The notes: generated by a model from the letters alone, not told the origin. Positions 1 through 8,113 are shown, numbered from the stretch's first letter. The stretch: DNA of 64,000 bases from Pontibacter vulgaris (GCF_022758145.1 NZ_JAJVDH010000008.1:1-64000), one strand, 5' to 3'. A program made the numbers and translations.

Positions 1-83
1 TTGCAACAAGCAAAAGCAGCTTTTTTGTGGCCCCGGGCCCTTACAAGCCCTTTTCCCAAATCCCGCTCCGGCTGAACGGGCTG

Positions 84-113
84 CAAAAGTAGCCTTTTGT
101 TTTCAGAAAGCAA
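84..113 (-). promoter_or_regulatory. leftward Bacteroidota-type promoter, possibly of an rRNA operon outside the window
   Basis: Read on the minus strand, 84-91 is TACTTTTG, an exact match to the Bacteroidota -7 box TAnnTTTG. A TTG lies at 111-113, 19 bases upstream, fitting the -33 element. The bases after the box read GCAGCCCG, which resembles the start of rRNA operon leaders I recall from this phylum. The transcript would leave the window to the left, so its gene cannot be seen; the rRNA idea is inference. Confidence 0.45.
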
Positions 114-340
114 GCCCCCGGCCCCAACTTTTCTACTCACATCAGCTAAGGCGCTGTCGGTGAAGGGGATTGTTTTTCAATTATTTCAAATCACTAATTC
201 CCCGACCAGCCTTTCTTTCCAGGCGCAGAGTAATAACATCAGTAATTAACTTAGAAGTTCCTGCTTGATTTAAAAATTTTGTTAATTCTCTTACTCTTAA
301 TCATTACTCAAAATACCTGCCTTGATTCATATCCACTACA

Positions 341-378
341 AAAAGAAAGAGCCCTAACAATGCAGGGCTCTTTCTTTT
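341..378 (-). terminator. bidirectional terminator after the DUF2480 gene
   Basis: A perfect 15-bp stem (341-355 with 364-378) encloses an 8-base loop. AAAAGAAAGAGCCCT pairs with AGGGCTCTTTCTTTT, giving a T-rich tail in both directions. It lies just beyond the stop of the leftward gene at 395. Confidence 0.85.
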
Positions 379-394
379 CAGTAAAGACTATACT

Positions 395-907
395 TTATAT
401 TGCCTTTGGCTTTTTATATAAAGGAACTGTACTACATGGTTCGCCATACATTAAGCTACTAACTACTGGCAGCAACTTTCGCATAATTTCTACATAGGCA
501 TAAGTTGGTACAGGTATACTTCCGCATCCTTTGATGACTACTTTTGCATCTCTATACTCTTCTGAATCTATTTTGGAAATTGCCTCCTGCATTAATGCCT
601 GTTCAAGTGCTTCCAGATCTCCGAATACATAATAATTTGCATGTGCCTGCAGTTTTGTAGCTAAAAGCATATAAGCCCAGGTTGGCACGATAGCATCAGC
701 TGAACAAACTATAGCCACATTCTTTCCGGCATACACAGACCAGTCATGCTCTTTTATAAATGCTCTGAAATCCTTCTCTCTCAGTATAAGGCCATGGAAC
801 AGATTTTCTTTTATATCATATATAACACGCTCGCCCGGGTGCAACAGTTCTTCCAGGTTTAGAGTTACGAGTGCGCTTTGGGCTACTTTATTTACAAACT
901 CTGACAT
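395..907 (-). CDS. DUF2480 family protein
   Basis: A protein of 170 residues starting at MSEFVNKVAQ. It matches the Bacteroidota-specific DUF2480 family as I remember it: an N-terminal NKVAQSALVTLNLEE segment, a central REKDFR..I..HDWS stretch, a CSADAIVPTWAYML block, and a C-terminal KGCGSIPVPTYAY followed by the SLMYGEPCSTVPLYK ending. No signal peptide or membrane segment is seen, so it is probably cytosolic. The frame stays open to 940, but that longer start would overlap tsaB; 907 leaves a 7-base gap after the tsaB stop and fits family length. It probably forms an operon with tsaB. Its biochemical function is unknown. Confidence 0.85.
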   Translation of the reverse strand: MSEFVNKVAQSALVTLNLEELLHPGERVIYDIKENLFHGLILREKDFRAFIKEHDWSVYAGKNVAIVCSADAIVPTWAYMLLATKLQAHANYYVFGDLEALEQALMQEAISKIDSEEYRDAKVVIKGCGSIPVPTYAYVEIMRKLLPVVSSLMYGEPCSTVPLYKKPKAI

Positions 908-914
908 ATATGTA

Positions 915-1613
915 TTAATTAGTAGTGCTTTTACCTGCACTTGTTATATAAACATCCTTTAAATAGAAGGGTTCATAATAAGCTACATCTTCAAACTGCT
1001 GGTTGTTATACTTTGCAAGTGCTAGCTCTCCTATTGGTTTGGCTGAAGGCACAATGCCCTCTATAAATAAGGCTTGCGAATAACCAGCTTTCATAGATTT
1101 AAACTTATCAGCACCGCTTCCGAAAAATATTATCTGCTGATGTGCCAGTTGGTTACTAAAGGTATCTTCTGTAAGTATAACCGGGGCTATTGGCAATACT
1201 TCTTCCAGGTTATGTGTGAGCATACAAGTATAAACCTCCTGGCGGCGGGCATCCAGCATCGGGCAAAACAGGTAGTTCTCAGGATTTGGTATAGTTGCTA
1301 TTACCTGGGCAGCCAAACTGTAAAGTGTAGAAACTTCTATTAAAGGTATATCCAAAGAATAGCAAAGACCTTTTGCAGTAGAGCTACCTATGCGCAAGCC
1401 TGTATAAGACCCCGGCCCACCCGAAATAGCTACTGCACTTAAATCTTTAAGACTAAAGCCGCAGTTTTCGAGCAATTGCGAAACCATAACCGTTATATGC
1501 GAAGAATGTGACTTCTCGATCCGCAACTCTGATGCCCCTAGTAGCTGTGCATCGTTAAACAGAGCAACAGAGCATACAGTAGAGGAGGTTTCGAGTGCTA
1601 ATAATAAAGACAT
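915..1613 (-). CDS. tsaB: tRNA threonylcarbamoyladenosine biosynthesis protein TsaB
   Basis: A 232-residue protein of the ASKHA fold that partners TsaD and TsaE in making the t6A modification at position 37 of ANN-decoding tRNAs. Visible hallmarks are the N-terminal LALETSSTVCSVAL phosphate-binding strand, the ExSHSSHI segment around residues 33-40, and the SGGPGSYTGLRIG signature at 64-76. It lacks the metal-binding histidines of TsaD, as TsaB should. A TAATTTTG promoter box sits about 30 bases upstream. The DUF2480 gene follows closely and is probably cotranscribed. Confidence 0.95.
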   Translation of the reverse strand: MSLLLALETSSTVCSVALFNDAQLLGASELRIEKSHSSHITVMVSQLLENCGFSLKDLSAVAISGGPGSYTGLRIGSSTAKGLCYSLDIPLIEVSTLYSLAAQVIATIPNPENYLFCPMLDARRQEVYTCMLTHNLEEVLPIAPVILTEDTFSNQLAHQQIIFFGSGADKFKSMKAGYSQALFIEGIVPSAKPIGELALAKYNNQQFEDVAYYEPFYLKDVYITSAGKSTTN

Positions 1614-1643
1614 GGGTATGGATTCTGGTAAAACTTATTTCCG

Positions 1644-1674
1644 CAAAATTAACTTAACCTGAGCAAGGTCACAA
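1644..1674 (-). promoter_or_regulatory. promoter of tsaB
   Basis: On the minus strand, 1644-1651 reads TAATTTTG, an exact TAnnTTTG box 30 bases before the tsaB start. A TTG at 1672-1674 stands 20 bases further upstream and fits the -33 element. Confidence 0.6.
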
Positions 1675-1701
1675 CTATTCTGTATTGCCTGTACTAATAT
1701 T

Positions 1702-1734
1702 AAAAAAGGGAAGCACTATTTAAAGTACTTCCCT
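1702..1734 (-). terminator. terminator of the S41 protease gene
   Basis: AGGGAAG (1707-1713) pairs with CTTCCCT (1728-1734), followed on the minus strand by a run of six T (1702-1707). It lies 20 bases past the protease stop at 1754. Confidence 0.7.
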
Positions 1735-1753
1735 CCTCTTATATTATATATGT

Positions 1754-3403
1754 TTATTTCACCTTCAGGTAAGATGCGTATTTCTGCGGATCGTTCAGAA
1801 CGCGTTTTGCCATCAGGATATCCGGATCATCGTCGAAGGTAGATTCTATATATCCCTTCTGCAGGTAGTATCTTGATGCTATTTCGGCTTCCAGCATTTC
1901 CTGTATCTCCGGTCTGAATCGGGTCAGATCGTTGGCTTTGTTATGCGACACTTTCTTCTTTATACCATCCAGCTCATTTTTAATATCCTCGTAATGCTTG
2001 CCATTTTTGGCTTTTGCGGCCAGGTCTTCTAATTCACGCTCCACCTCAGTGGTATAGTTCAGGTCCTTGTTTCCCAGGAAAGCAACAAATTTCTGATATT
2101 CGGCATCGGTCAGTTTGAATTTACTGGCGGCTGCTATACTTGGGTGCTCGGCTTTATACTTGTTTGCAAAATCAAAGAAGTAACCTTTGGAAGCTATTGT
2201 TCTGGTGATCTCAGAATAATCAGGTTGTTTTACTTCTACATCCGGGCTAACGCCACCTCCATCGTATACTACACGGCCGGCAGCAGTTTTGAAAGCAGCC
2301 CGCACCGAATCCGGAATAGTACCCACGCTGCCATCTTCGTTGCGGTGCGAATAATCAATGGCCTGTATGCAACGGCCACTCGGTATATAATATTTAGCTG
2401 TAGTAACTTTTAACTGCGAGTTATAAGAAAGCGGACGTGTTGCCTGCACCAGACCTTTTCCGTAAGTACGCTCCCCTACCAGTACAGCACGGTCATAGTC
2501 CTGCATTACGCCAGCCACAATTTCGGCAGCCGAGGCACTGTGAGAACTGGTAAGTATAACCAAAGGCACTTCTTTATCCAGAGGCTCATCAAGCGCTTTG
2601 TATGTTTTGTTCCAGTCTTTAACCTTACCCTTTGTGCTTACAATATCTTTGCCTTTATCAACAAACAGGTTAGAGATGTTAACAGCTTCGTGCAGCAAAC
2701 CGCCCGGGTTATCGCGCAAATCGAAGATAATCTTTTTAGCACCCTGCTCCTTCAGCTTCTGCACTGCCATCTTCACTTCGCGCGAGGCATCTACTGTAAA
2801 GCCCGAAAGCTGGAAATAACCAATCTCGTTATCGATCATGCCATAATAAGGTACGTTCTCTACCATAATATTGGCCCTTGTCAATTCTACAGTTCTGGAT
2901 TTTGTCTGGCCGTAGCTGCGTATTTCCAGTTTAACCGTTGAGTTAGCCTGCCCTTTCAGCAGCTTGCTTACATCAGATGAGTTTTTGTTCGATACATTAA
3001 CCCCGTCTATCTTCAGAATTTCGTCGCCTATTACAATACCAGCTTTGTGAGCAGGTGAGTTTTCATATGGCATTTGCACTACCACTTTACCATCGCGGCT
3101 GCCAACAATAGCACCTATGCCGCCATACTGGCCCGTGGTCATGGTCCGGAAATCTTCAATATCGTCTTCGGGAATGTAGTTTGTGTAAGGATCCAGCGAC
3201 TTAAGCATGGCATCTATACCTATGCGTACCATTTTAGATGGGGGTACGTCATCTACATAATACGTATTTACTTCTTTAAAAAGGGAGGCAAAAACATCGA
3301 GGTTCTTGGCTATTTCGAAATAGCGTTCAGACTCTGTTTTAAAAGCAAACAGGCCCATAGCAACGCTACCAATCAGCAGGCCGGCAATAGACTTTTTATA
3401 CAT
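1754..3403 (-). CDS. S41 family carboxy-terminal processing peptidase (CtpA/Prc-like) with PDZ domain
   Basis: A 549-residue envelope serine protease that would clip C-terminal tails of periplasmic proteins. Residues 1-21 form a hydrophobic signal or anchor. A PDZ domain spans roughly 90-165, with GGIGAIVG and the SPAHKAGIVIGDEILKIDG segment. The peptidase core contains DLRDNPGG near 228-235. By spacing to other family members the catalytic pair should be Ser291, in SASAAEIVAG, and Lys316, in TYGKGLVQ, 25 residues apart as in E. coli Prc. The C-terminal 150 residues are charged and helical. It lies downstream of rnpA with a 28-base gap, so it may share the rpmH-rnpA transcript. Its substrate cannot be read from the sequence. 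Confidence 0.93.
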   Translation of the reverse strand: MYKKSIAGLLIGSVAMGLFAFKTESERYFEIAKNLDVFASLFKEVNTYYVDDVPPSKMVRIGIDAMLKSLDPYTNYIPEDDIEDFRTMTTGQYGGIGAIVGSRDGKVVVQMPYENSPAHKAGIVIGDEILKIDGVNVSNKNSSDVSKLLKGQANSTVKLEIRSYGQTKSRTVELTRANIMVENVPYYGMIDNEIGYFQLSGFTVDASREVKMAVQKLKEQGAKKIIFDLRDNPGGLLHEAVNISNLFVDKGKDIVSTKGKVKDWNKTYKALDEPLDKEVPLVILTSSHSASAAEIVAGVMQDYDRAVLVGERTYGKGLVQATRPLSYNSQLKVTTAKYYIPSGRCIQAIDYSHRNEDGSVGTIPDSVRAAFKTAAGRVVYDGGGVSPDVEVKQPDYSEITRTIASKGYFFDFANKYKAEHPSIAAASKFKLTDAEYQKFVAFLGNKDLNYTTEVERELEDLAAKAKNGKHYEDIKNELDGIKKKVSHNKANDLTRFRPEIQEMLEAEIASRYYLQKGYIESTFDDDPDILMAKRVLNDPQKYASYLKVK

Positions 3404-3431
3404 ACTAATCAGGTTAGGGACGGAGGTAAGG

Positions 3432-3848
3432 TTACTTACTCAAACAACGTTCTAAACCGTAAATTAGTTTTTTCTGAATTGTATCGTAGGTTTTTTTTTC
3501 TTTACCAATGTAAAGTATGGCAAGAAGGCGTGGCGCCTGTGCCTGGTTCTGAAGGAGGAAATGCTTGTTAAGGCGGTAAGCCTCACGTATTTGCCGCTTC
3601 AGGCGGTTACGATCGGTTGCGCGCTTAAAGTATCTTTTGGATACAGAAATTAAAACCTGAGTAGAGCCGGGTAACGGCTCCTCTCCGGGTGGCGTGTAGA
3701 GTACAAACCGCAGCGGATACAAATTAAAAGAAGAACCCTTGCTGAACAGCAGCGCGATAAGGCGCTTACTACACAAGCGTTCTTCTTTCGAAAATGTATA
3801 GGAAGAAGGTTGCGCTGTTTGGTTATCGTTAGCGGGCTCTATATGCAT
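3432..3848 (-). CDS. rnpA: ribonuclease P protein component
   Basis: A 138-residue basic protein that binds the RNase P RNA and helps trim the 5' ends of precursor tRNAs. The diagnostic RNR motif is clear in KRATDRNRLKRQIREAYR, and FSKEERLCSKRLIALLFSKG fits the N-terminal domain. About 20 polar residues precede the conserved domain, so a shorter start is possible, but no other ATG lies close by. It follows rpmH by 35 bases, the classic bacterial arrangement. The usual next genes yidD/yidC are absent; the S41 protease comes next. Confidence 0.95.
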   Translation of the reverse strand: MHIEPANDNQTAQPSSYTFSKEERLCSKRLIALLFSKGSSFNLYPLRFVLYTPPGEEPLPGSTQVLISVSKRYFKRATDRNRLKRQIREAYRLNKHFLLQNQAQAPRLLAILYIGKEKKTYDTIQKKLIYGLERCLSK

Positions 3849-3883
3849 GAGCAGCTACGGTTAAGCAAAGCACAACCTACGAA

Positions 3884-4042
3884 TTAAGCCTTATGTCTTT
3901 TCTCGTCAGAAACAGTTAGTCTCTTTCTGCCTTTTGCTCTTCTGCTAGCAAGTACTCTTCTACCGTTAGCGGTTTCCATTCTAGATCTGAAACCGTGCTT
4001 GTTTCTTCTTTTTCTCTGAGAAGGCTGGAATGTTCTTTTCAT
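3884..4042 (-). CDS. rpmH: 50S ribosomal protein L34
   Basis: Translating the minus strand from the ATG at 4040-4042 gives 52 residues beginning [19 protein letters not shown] and ending KRHKA before TAA. This is a full-length bL34: the MKRTFQPS start, the HGFRSRM core and the [17 protein letters not shown] segment are all invariant family features. It sits directly upstream of rnpA, as in most bacteria, and has a good TAnnTTTG promoter. Confidence 0.98.
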   Translation of the reverse strand: MKRTFQPSQRKRRNKHGFRSRMETANGRRVLASRRAKGRKRLTVSDEKRHKA

Positions 4043-4070
4043 CGTCTGCCAATGGTTTTATTATGGCCTG

Positions 4071-4102
4071 CAAAATTAGAGAACCTTTTCTAAATTAGCA
4101 AA
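4071..4102 (-). promoter_or_regulatory. promoter of rpmH-rnpA
   Basis: On the minus strand, 4071-4078 is TAATTTTG (TAnnTTTG) and 4099-4102 is TTTG, separated by 20 bases. Both Bacteroidota elements match consensus exactly. The box ends 28 bases before the rpmH ATG. Confidence 0.75.
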
Positions 4103-4203
4103 GTCATCCTAACTAATATTTTAACAAAGATGATAGTTTCGGGCCAAAAAGCGTTAAATAACTCTCAAAAGCCACTTTTTTATTCTCAACAAATTTCCGG
4201 TGC

Positions 4204-5925
4204 ATGATACACTACCACGTTTCCTATACAAATCCGCTGTCGCATTACCTGACCATAACCATAACTATACCTGATAACAAAGCAACTGAATTATACTTGC
4301 AGCTGCCCGCCTGGCGCCCTGGGCGCTACGAGTTGCAGCACTTTGCCCAGAAAATACGCGATGTAAAGGCCACAGCTAACGGCGGAAGTATAACAATAGA
4401 GAAGGTAACCAAAGACCGCTGGCTGGTGCAAACCGGCAGTGCAGAAAGTATAACGGTAACCTATACTTTTTACGCCCGCCAGATGGATGCCGGCGGCTCG
4501 TGGCTGGATGAAGAGCAACTATACCTGAACCCGATAAACTGTATGATGGCCGTAGCAGACCGGGAACACGAAACTTGTGAGCTTGCTCTACAAATACCTG
4601 AGAACTGGCAAATTGCCTGCGGACTAAAGAAAACTGCGAATTATACTTTAGAAGCCTCTAATTACGAACAGTTAGTTGATAGTCCGTTAATTGCCAGTGG
4701 CAATCTGAAGCACGAAGCATTTGAGTTACAAGGCACGCAATTTCATATCTGGATACAAGGCGACTGCAAACCTGACTGGCAAAAGATCATACACGATTTT
4801 AAAGCATTTACAGAAGAGCAACTGCAGGTTTTCGGCGATTTCCCGGCAACAGAGTATCATTACCTGAACCAGATTTTACCATACCGTACTTATCATGGTG
4901 TGGAGCACAGCAATTCTACAGTTATCACGCTTGGCCCCGGCGAGCTGCTAATGGAGCCCAGCTTGTACAAGGAATTTATCGGGGTGAGTTCACATGAGCT
5001 ATTCCACACGTGGAACATCAAGAAAATACGCCCGAAAGAAATGCTGCCTTACAACCTTAAACAGGAAAATTACTTCCGAACGGGGTATGTAGCCGAGGGC
5101 ATTACCACCTATTACGGCGACTATATGCTGGCACGTTCAGGGGTATTTACAACAGAACAATACTTTGCAGAACTAAACACAACCTTGCAGCGCTACTTTA
5201 CTGACTATGGCCACCAGCATCTTTCTCTTGCCGATTCATCTTTTGACCTGTGGCTGGATGGTTACAAACCCAGCATACCTGACCGTAAAGTATCTATTTA
5301 TGTAAAAGGTGCTTTAACAGCACTTCTCCTCGACCTGCAACTGCGCCGCGAAACAAAAAACCAGGCCAGCCTGGACACTGTACTAAAGAAACTTTGGGAG
5401 GATTTTGGCAAACGCACTATAGGTTATACAGCGCAGGATTACGAACGGATAGTTGAGCTAGCAGCAGGCAAATCACTCGGTTTATACTTCGACAATTTTA
5501 TTAAAGGAAACGCACCTATAGAGCAGGCTTTAGATGAGGCTTTATACTTTGTAGGCTGTAGCTTGAAAAACGAAGACAACCTGCTGCACTATGAAGCCAA
5601 GTATGGCTTTAAAATATCGGCTGAGCAAAGTATAAAAGTAACCGCCATAGCACCGGACTCTCCGGCCTCTGCCGCCTTAAGTATAGACGATGAACTGGTT
5701 GCTTTAGATGGCCGGAAACTGGAGCAAAACCTGCAACATTTATTAGCGCAGTCAGACTTACAGCAACCTGTAACGCTTACGCTTTTCCGGGATAAACAAC
5801 TGCGGCAGGTAACGCTGCAGGCAAGCAGAAAACACTTTTACCCGAAGTATAAAATAACAAAACGCTCTGATGCTTCCGAAACCGAAAAGCAGCATTTTAA
5901 ACTTTGGCTGAAGCAAGAGTTTTAA
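4204..5925 (+). CDS. M61 family metallopeptidase (glycyl aminopeptidase-like) with C-terminal PDZ domain
   Basis: A 573-residue zinc peptidase. The gluzincin motif HELFH lies at residues 264-268 (His264, Glu265, His268), followed by the M61 hallmark TWNIKKIRP. Glu298 in GYVAEGITTYYGD is the expected third ligand. The N-terminal 180 residues form the beta domain typical of M61, and a PDZ-like domain covers about 455-545 (SAEQSIKVTAIAPDSPASAAL). No signal peptide is visible, so a cytosolic location is likely. Family members act as aminopeptidases preferring Gly or Ala; the substrate here is unknown. It stands alone, with a terminator right after it. Confidence 0.92.
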   Translation: MIHYHVSYTNPLSHYLTITITIPDNKATELYLQLPAWRPGRYELQHFAQKIRDVKATANGGSITIEKVTKDRWLVQTGSAESITVTYTFYARQMDAGGSWLDEEQLYLNPINCMMAVADREHETCELALQIPENWQIACGLKKTANYTLEASNYEQLVDSPLIASGNLKHEAFELQGTQFHIWIQGDCKPDWQKIIHDFKAFTEEQLQVFGDFPATEYHYLNQILPYRTYHGVEHSNSTVITLGPGELLMEPSLYKEFIGVSSHELFHTWNIKKIRPKEMLPYNLKQENYFRTGYVAEGITTYYGDYMLARSGVFTTEQYFAELNTTLQRYFTDYGHQHLSLADSSFDLWLDGYKPSIPDRKVSIYVKGALTALLLDLQLRRETKNQASLDTVLKKLWEDFGKRTIGYTAQDYERIVELAAGKSLGLYFDNFIKGNAPIEQALDEALYFVGCSLKNEDNLLHYEAKYGFKISAEQSIKVTAIAPDSPASAALSIDDELVALDGRKLEQNLQHLLAQSDLQQPVTLTLFRDKQLRQVTLQASRKHFYPKYKITKRSDASETEKQHFKLWLKQEF

Positions 5926-5941
5926 TCCCTTCACAAACAAA

Positions 5942-5969
5942 AAGAGGAAAGCATTAACGCTTTCCTCTT
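5942..5969. terminator. bidirectional terminator between convergent genes
   Basis: An 11-bp perfect stem, AAGAGGAAAGC (5942-5952) with GCTTTCCTCTT (5959-5969), separates the M61 peptidase gene from the small leftward gene at 6007. Confidence 0.75.
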
Positions 5970-6006
5970 CTATATCTCATAGTTTAATTTTGCTTTATTG
6001 GTACGC

Positions 6007-6207
6007 TTACTTTTTATCGTAAGGTGTGTTGTTGCCACCTTTAGCCAGGTTCCTGTTTGGGTTCTGTACTTTGGTGTCATCTTCGTTTAGCGCATTGCGT
6101 GGTGGGTTACTCTCAATGTTACCCATCAGCTTGTTCGGATCCTGCTGGTCCGGGTTATTCTTTTTAAGCTCGTCCTTCGTGTTCTTATTCTTATCGTGCA
6201 TGCTCAT
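6007..6207 (-). CDS. small hydrophilic protein of unknown function
   Basis: A 66-residue, strongly polar peptide rich in Asn, Asp and Lys, with segments such as DKNKNTKDELKK and DPNKLMGNIE. It has no hydrophobic core, signal or cysteines and is probably disordered. A second ATG two codons in (MHDKNK) could be the true start. It has its own position between terminators and an intact frame. Short disordered proteins of this sort occur in Cytophagales and are sometimes stress-related, but that is only an analogy. I do not recognise the family. Confidence 0.6.
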   Translation of the reverse strand: MSMHDKNKNTKDELKKNNPDQQDPNKLMGNIESNPPRNALNEDDTKVQNPNRNLAKGGNNTPYDKK

Positions 6208-6302
6208 AGCTTGTTTTCTTAAGTAGTTTATACTTTAGTTTTACCCCTATTCGTAAGGTTAGGTTACAAATCCATACTTAAACCCCTGCCATAGAGCAAC
6301 AA

Positions 6303-6328
6303 AAAAGGGAGACTTTCGCCTCCCTTTT
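6303..6328 (-). terminator. terminator of the PfkB kinase gene
   Basis: AAAAGGGAG (6303-6311) pairs with CTCCCTTTT (6320-6328) around an 8-base loop, 23 bases beyond the kinase stop. Confidence 0.75.
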
Positions 6329-6351
6329 CCTATCGTTTATACTTGCTAAAC

Positions 6352-7275
6352 CTACTGTAGTATAGTATCGAAAGCAACCAGGTTCACAAACTGCTGCACG
6401 CGGTTGTCAATCTCCTGCTGGCTCAGGTTTTTAAGGCGCTCCGTACCAAATTTCTCTACGCAGAACGATGCCAATGCCGAACCATGAATAATGGCGCGCT
6501 TCATGTTTTCGAAGCTGATATCATCCGTAGCTGCAAGGTAACCTATAAAGCCACCTGCAAACGTATCGCCGGCTCCGGTTGGGTCAAACACTTCTTCCAA
6601 AGGTAATGCCGGCGCAAAAAATACTTTCTCTTCATTGAACAACAAGGCACCGTGCTCTCCTTTTTTGATGATCAGGAACTTAGGCCCCATCGCCATGATC
6701 TTTTTGGCAGCTTTCACCAATGAATACTCACCGCTTAACTGGCGTGCTTCTTCATCGTTTATAGAAAGTACATCTACCATAGCCATCGTTTCTTTCAGCT
6801 CGCTCAGGGCAATGTCCATCCAGAAATTCATGGTATCCATCACGATCAGTTTCGGGCGCTTTACAAGGCGCTCTATTACTGTTTTTTGTACCTGTGGTGC
6901 CAGGTTACCCAGCATCAGGTAATCGCAGCCCTGGTAGTTTTCAGGGATGATCGGATCAAAATCGCCCAGTACGTTAAGCTCTGTAACCAACGTTTCGCGG
7001 CTGTTCATGTCGTTAAAATAGCGGCCAGACCAGAAGAAAGATTTCTCGTTCTCCTTAACCTGCACGCCTTCGGTGCTGATGTTACGCTGGTGCATCAGGC
7101 TGATGTGGTCTTGGTCGAAATCGCCACCTACAACCGATACTACATTTATTGGCTTCACGAAATAAGAAGCCGACAATGAAATATAAGTTGCAGCGCCACC
7201 TACAATTTTATCTGTTTTTCCGAAGGGTGTTTCCAGCGCGTCAAACGCCATCGAACCAACTACTACTAAGCTCAT
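6352..7275 (-). CDS. PfkB family sugar/nucleoside kinase
   Basis: A 307-residue ribokinase-fold kinase. The first PfkB signature region is seen near residues 25-50 (VGGAATYISL, NVVSVVGGDF) and the second is the textbook DPTGAGDTFAGGF at 231-243, with Asp237 as the catalytic base. ATP is the expected donor; the acceptor (ribose, adenosine, fructose or other) cannot be told from the motifs. The chain is a little shorter than ribokinases, consistent with the uncharacterised PfkB group widespread in Bacteroidota. It is single in its transcription unit, with tRNA-His upstream on the same strand and a terminator on each side. Confidence 0.9.
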   Translation of the reverse strand: MSLVVVGSMAFDALETPFGKTDKIVGGAATYISLSASYFVKPINVVSVVGGDFDQDHISLMHQRNISTEGVQVKENEKSFFWSGRYFNDMNSRETLVTELNVLGDFDPIIPENYQGCDYLMLGNLAPQVQKTVIERLVKRPKLIVMDTMNFWMDIALSELKETMAMVDVLSINDEEARQLSGEYSLVKAAKKIMAMGPKFLIIKKGEHGALLFNEEKVFFAPALPLEEVFDPTGAGDTFAGGFIGYLAATDDISFENMKRAIIHGSALASFCVEKFGTERLKNLSQQEIDNRVQQFVNLVAFDTILQ

Positions 7276-7376
7276 ACTTTTAATTTTGAATGACTGATTT
7301 TTGAATGAGTGAATAATTTAAACTGAAAACCAGTAATTTAAACACTCTGCAAGTTAGCAATTAACTAAAACAAAAA

Positions 7377-7405
7377 AGCCCCTGAAGGTTTGCTTCAAGG
7401 GCTTG
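7377..7405 (-). terminator. terminator of tRNA-His
   Basis: AAGCCCCTGAAG (7377-7388) pairs with CTTCAAGGGCTT (7394-7405) with one mismatch; a T-rich run follows on the minus strand. It overlaps the last bases of the encoded CCA end of the tRNA. Confidence 0.7.
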
Positions 7406-7481
7406 GGGTGGAAGATGGGGCTCGAACCCACGACCCCCAGAATCACAATCTGGTGCTCTAACCGACTGAGCTACAACCACC
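7404..7481 (-). tRNA. tRNA-His (anticodon GTG)
   Basis: The minus strand folds as a cloverleaf: D arm GCTC/GAGC, anticodon stem CCAGA/TCTGG enclosing TTGTGAT with anticodon GTG, and T arm GTGGG/CCCAT with loop TTCGAGC. Base 7481 supplies the extra G at position -1 and 7407 the C73 discriminator, both hallmarks of tRNA-His. CCA is encoded at 7404-7406. The acceptor stem is odd: the 5' strand GTGGTTG faces the 3' strand CTTCCAC, leaving U-U oppositions at 5-68 and 6-67. Confidence 0.92.
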
Positions 7482-7651
7482 GTGTTTGAGAGTGCAAATA
7501 TACAGCACGTTTTGTTATTTGCAATACTTTGTACACACTTTTAATTAAAAAAATTTCACGCGCAACTGCTTTAAAAAGTTAACTACTTCAAGTAAAGACA
7601 GTTGCTGTAGCTATAGTTTTACTGCCACGAATCTCCAGACTAAATATAAAA

Positions 7652-7718
7652 TTGAGTTTATAACTCAACTGGGCCGGAGGCCCAACTATAGCAAGTCCCG
7701 AGCGTGGACGCTCGCGCC
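7652..7718. repeat. three-hairpin REP-like element
   Basis: Three hairpins follow one another: TTGAGTT/AACTCAA (7652-7668), TGGGCC/GGCCCA (7670-7684) and CGAGCG/CGCTCG (7699-7714). On the minus strand the last reads TGGCGCGAGC, six bases, GCTCG, then ACTT, which matches the arms of the 27-bp inverted repeat at 43981-44049. The rest of 7482-7742 shows nothing coding. The element is probably a non-autonomous dispersed repeat; no transposase is nearby. Confidence 0.5.
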
Positions 7719-7742
7719 ATACCCTTACTCATACCAGCCTTA

Positions 7743-8111
7743 TTACTTACTCAGCTTAGTGCCGCACCACGGACAGTAATTTATTACCACCATAGTTGCG
7801 CCGCCATTGTGTACTGGTATGCCATAAAGCCCTTCGTCCCATTTATTGATAATTACTTCAGGGTCATCATACTTTATCTCCCCATCTTCGTCCAGGCTTT
7901 CAAATACTTTATCGGCCATCATCATGCAGCAGTAGCTTTCGTAATCGAAGCCTTTGGCTTTCAGCTTTTCGGCAGTGGCCCAGTTATAGCAGGTTTCGTC
8001 TTCGTGTATAGCCTCCTCGTAAGCTTCATACTCTTCTGACTCTAATACTTCTTCCGGAAGCTCCTTTTCGAAGAACTTATAGTGTAATTCTTTAAACTTC
8101 TCTAACTCCAT
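7743..8111 (-). CDS. small acidic protein with a C-terminal CPWCG zinc-ribbon-like motif (DUF6980-like)
   Basis: A 122-residue, very acidic protein. The C-terminus ends in NYCPWCGTKLSK, a treble-clef or zinc-knuckle half-site, and an internal YCCMMMADK segment may provide further metal ligands. I associate this architecture with DUF6980, without being certain. There is no signal peptide. The start lies two bases after the dihydroorotase stop, so the gene is translated from the same mRNA as pyrC. Function is unknown; the pairing with pyrC may be lineage-specific. Confidence 0.75.
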   Translation of the reverse strand: MELEKFKELHYKFFEKELPEEVLESEEYEAYEEAIHEDETCYNWATAEKLKAKGFDYESYCCMMMADKVFESLDEDGEIKYDDPEVIINKWDEGLYGIPVHNGGATMVVINYCPWCGTKLSK

Positions 8112-8113
8112 AC

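Larger units (their letters stand above)
1..394. other. left-edge intergenic region
   Basis: No credible coding region is visible here. The stretch holds a leftward promoter-like site near position 90 and a strong bidirectional hairpin at 341-378. Positions 1-130 are GC-rich, while 130-340 is AT-rich and without recognisable structure. Confidence 0.6.
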
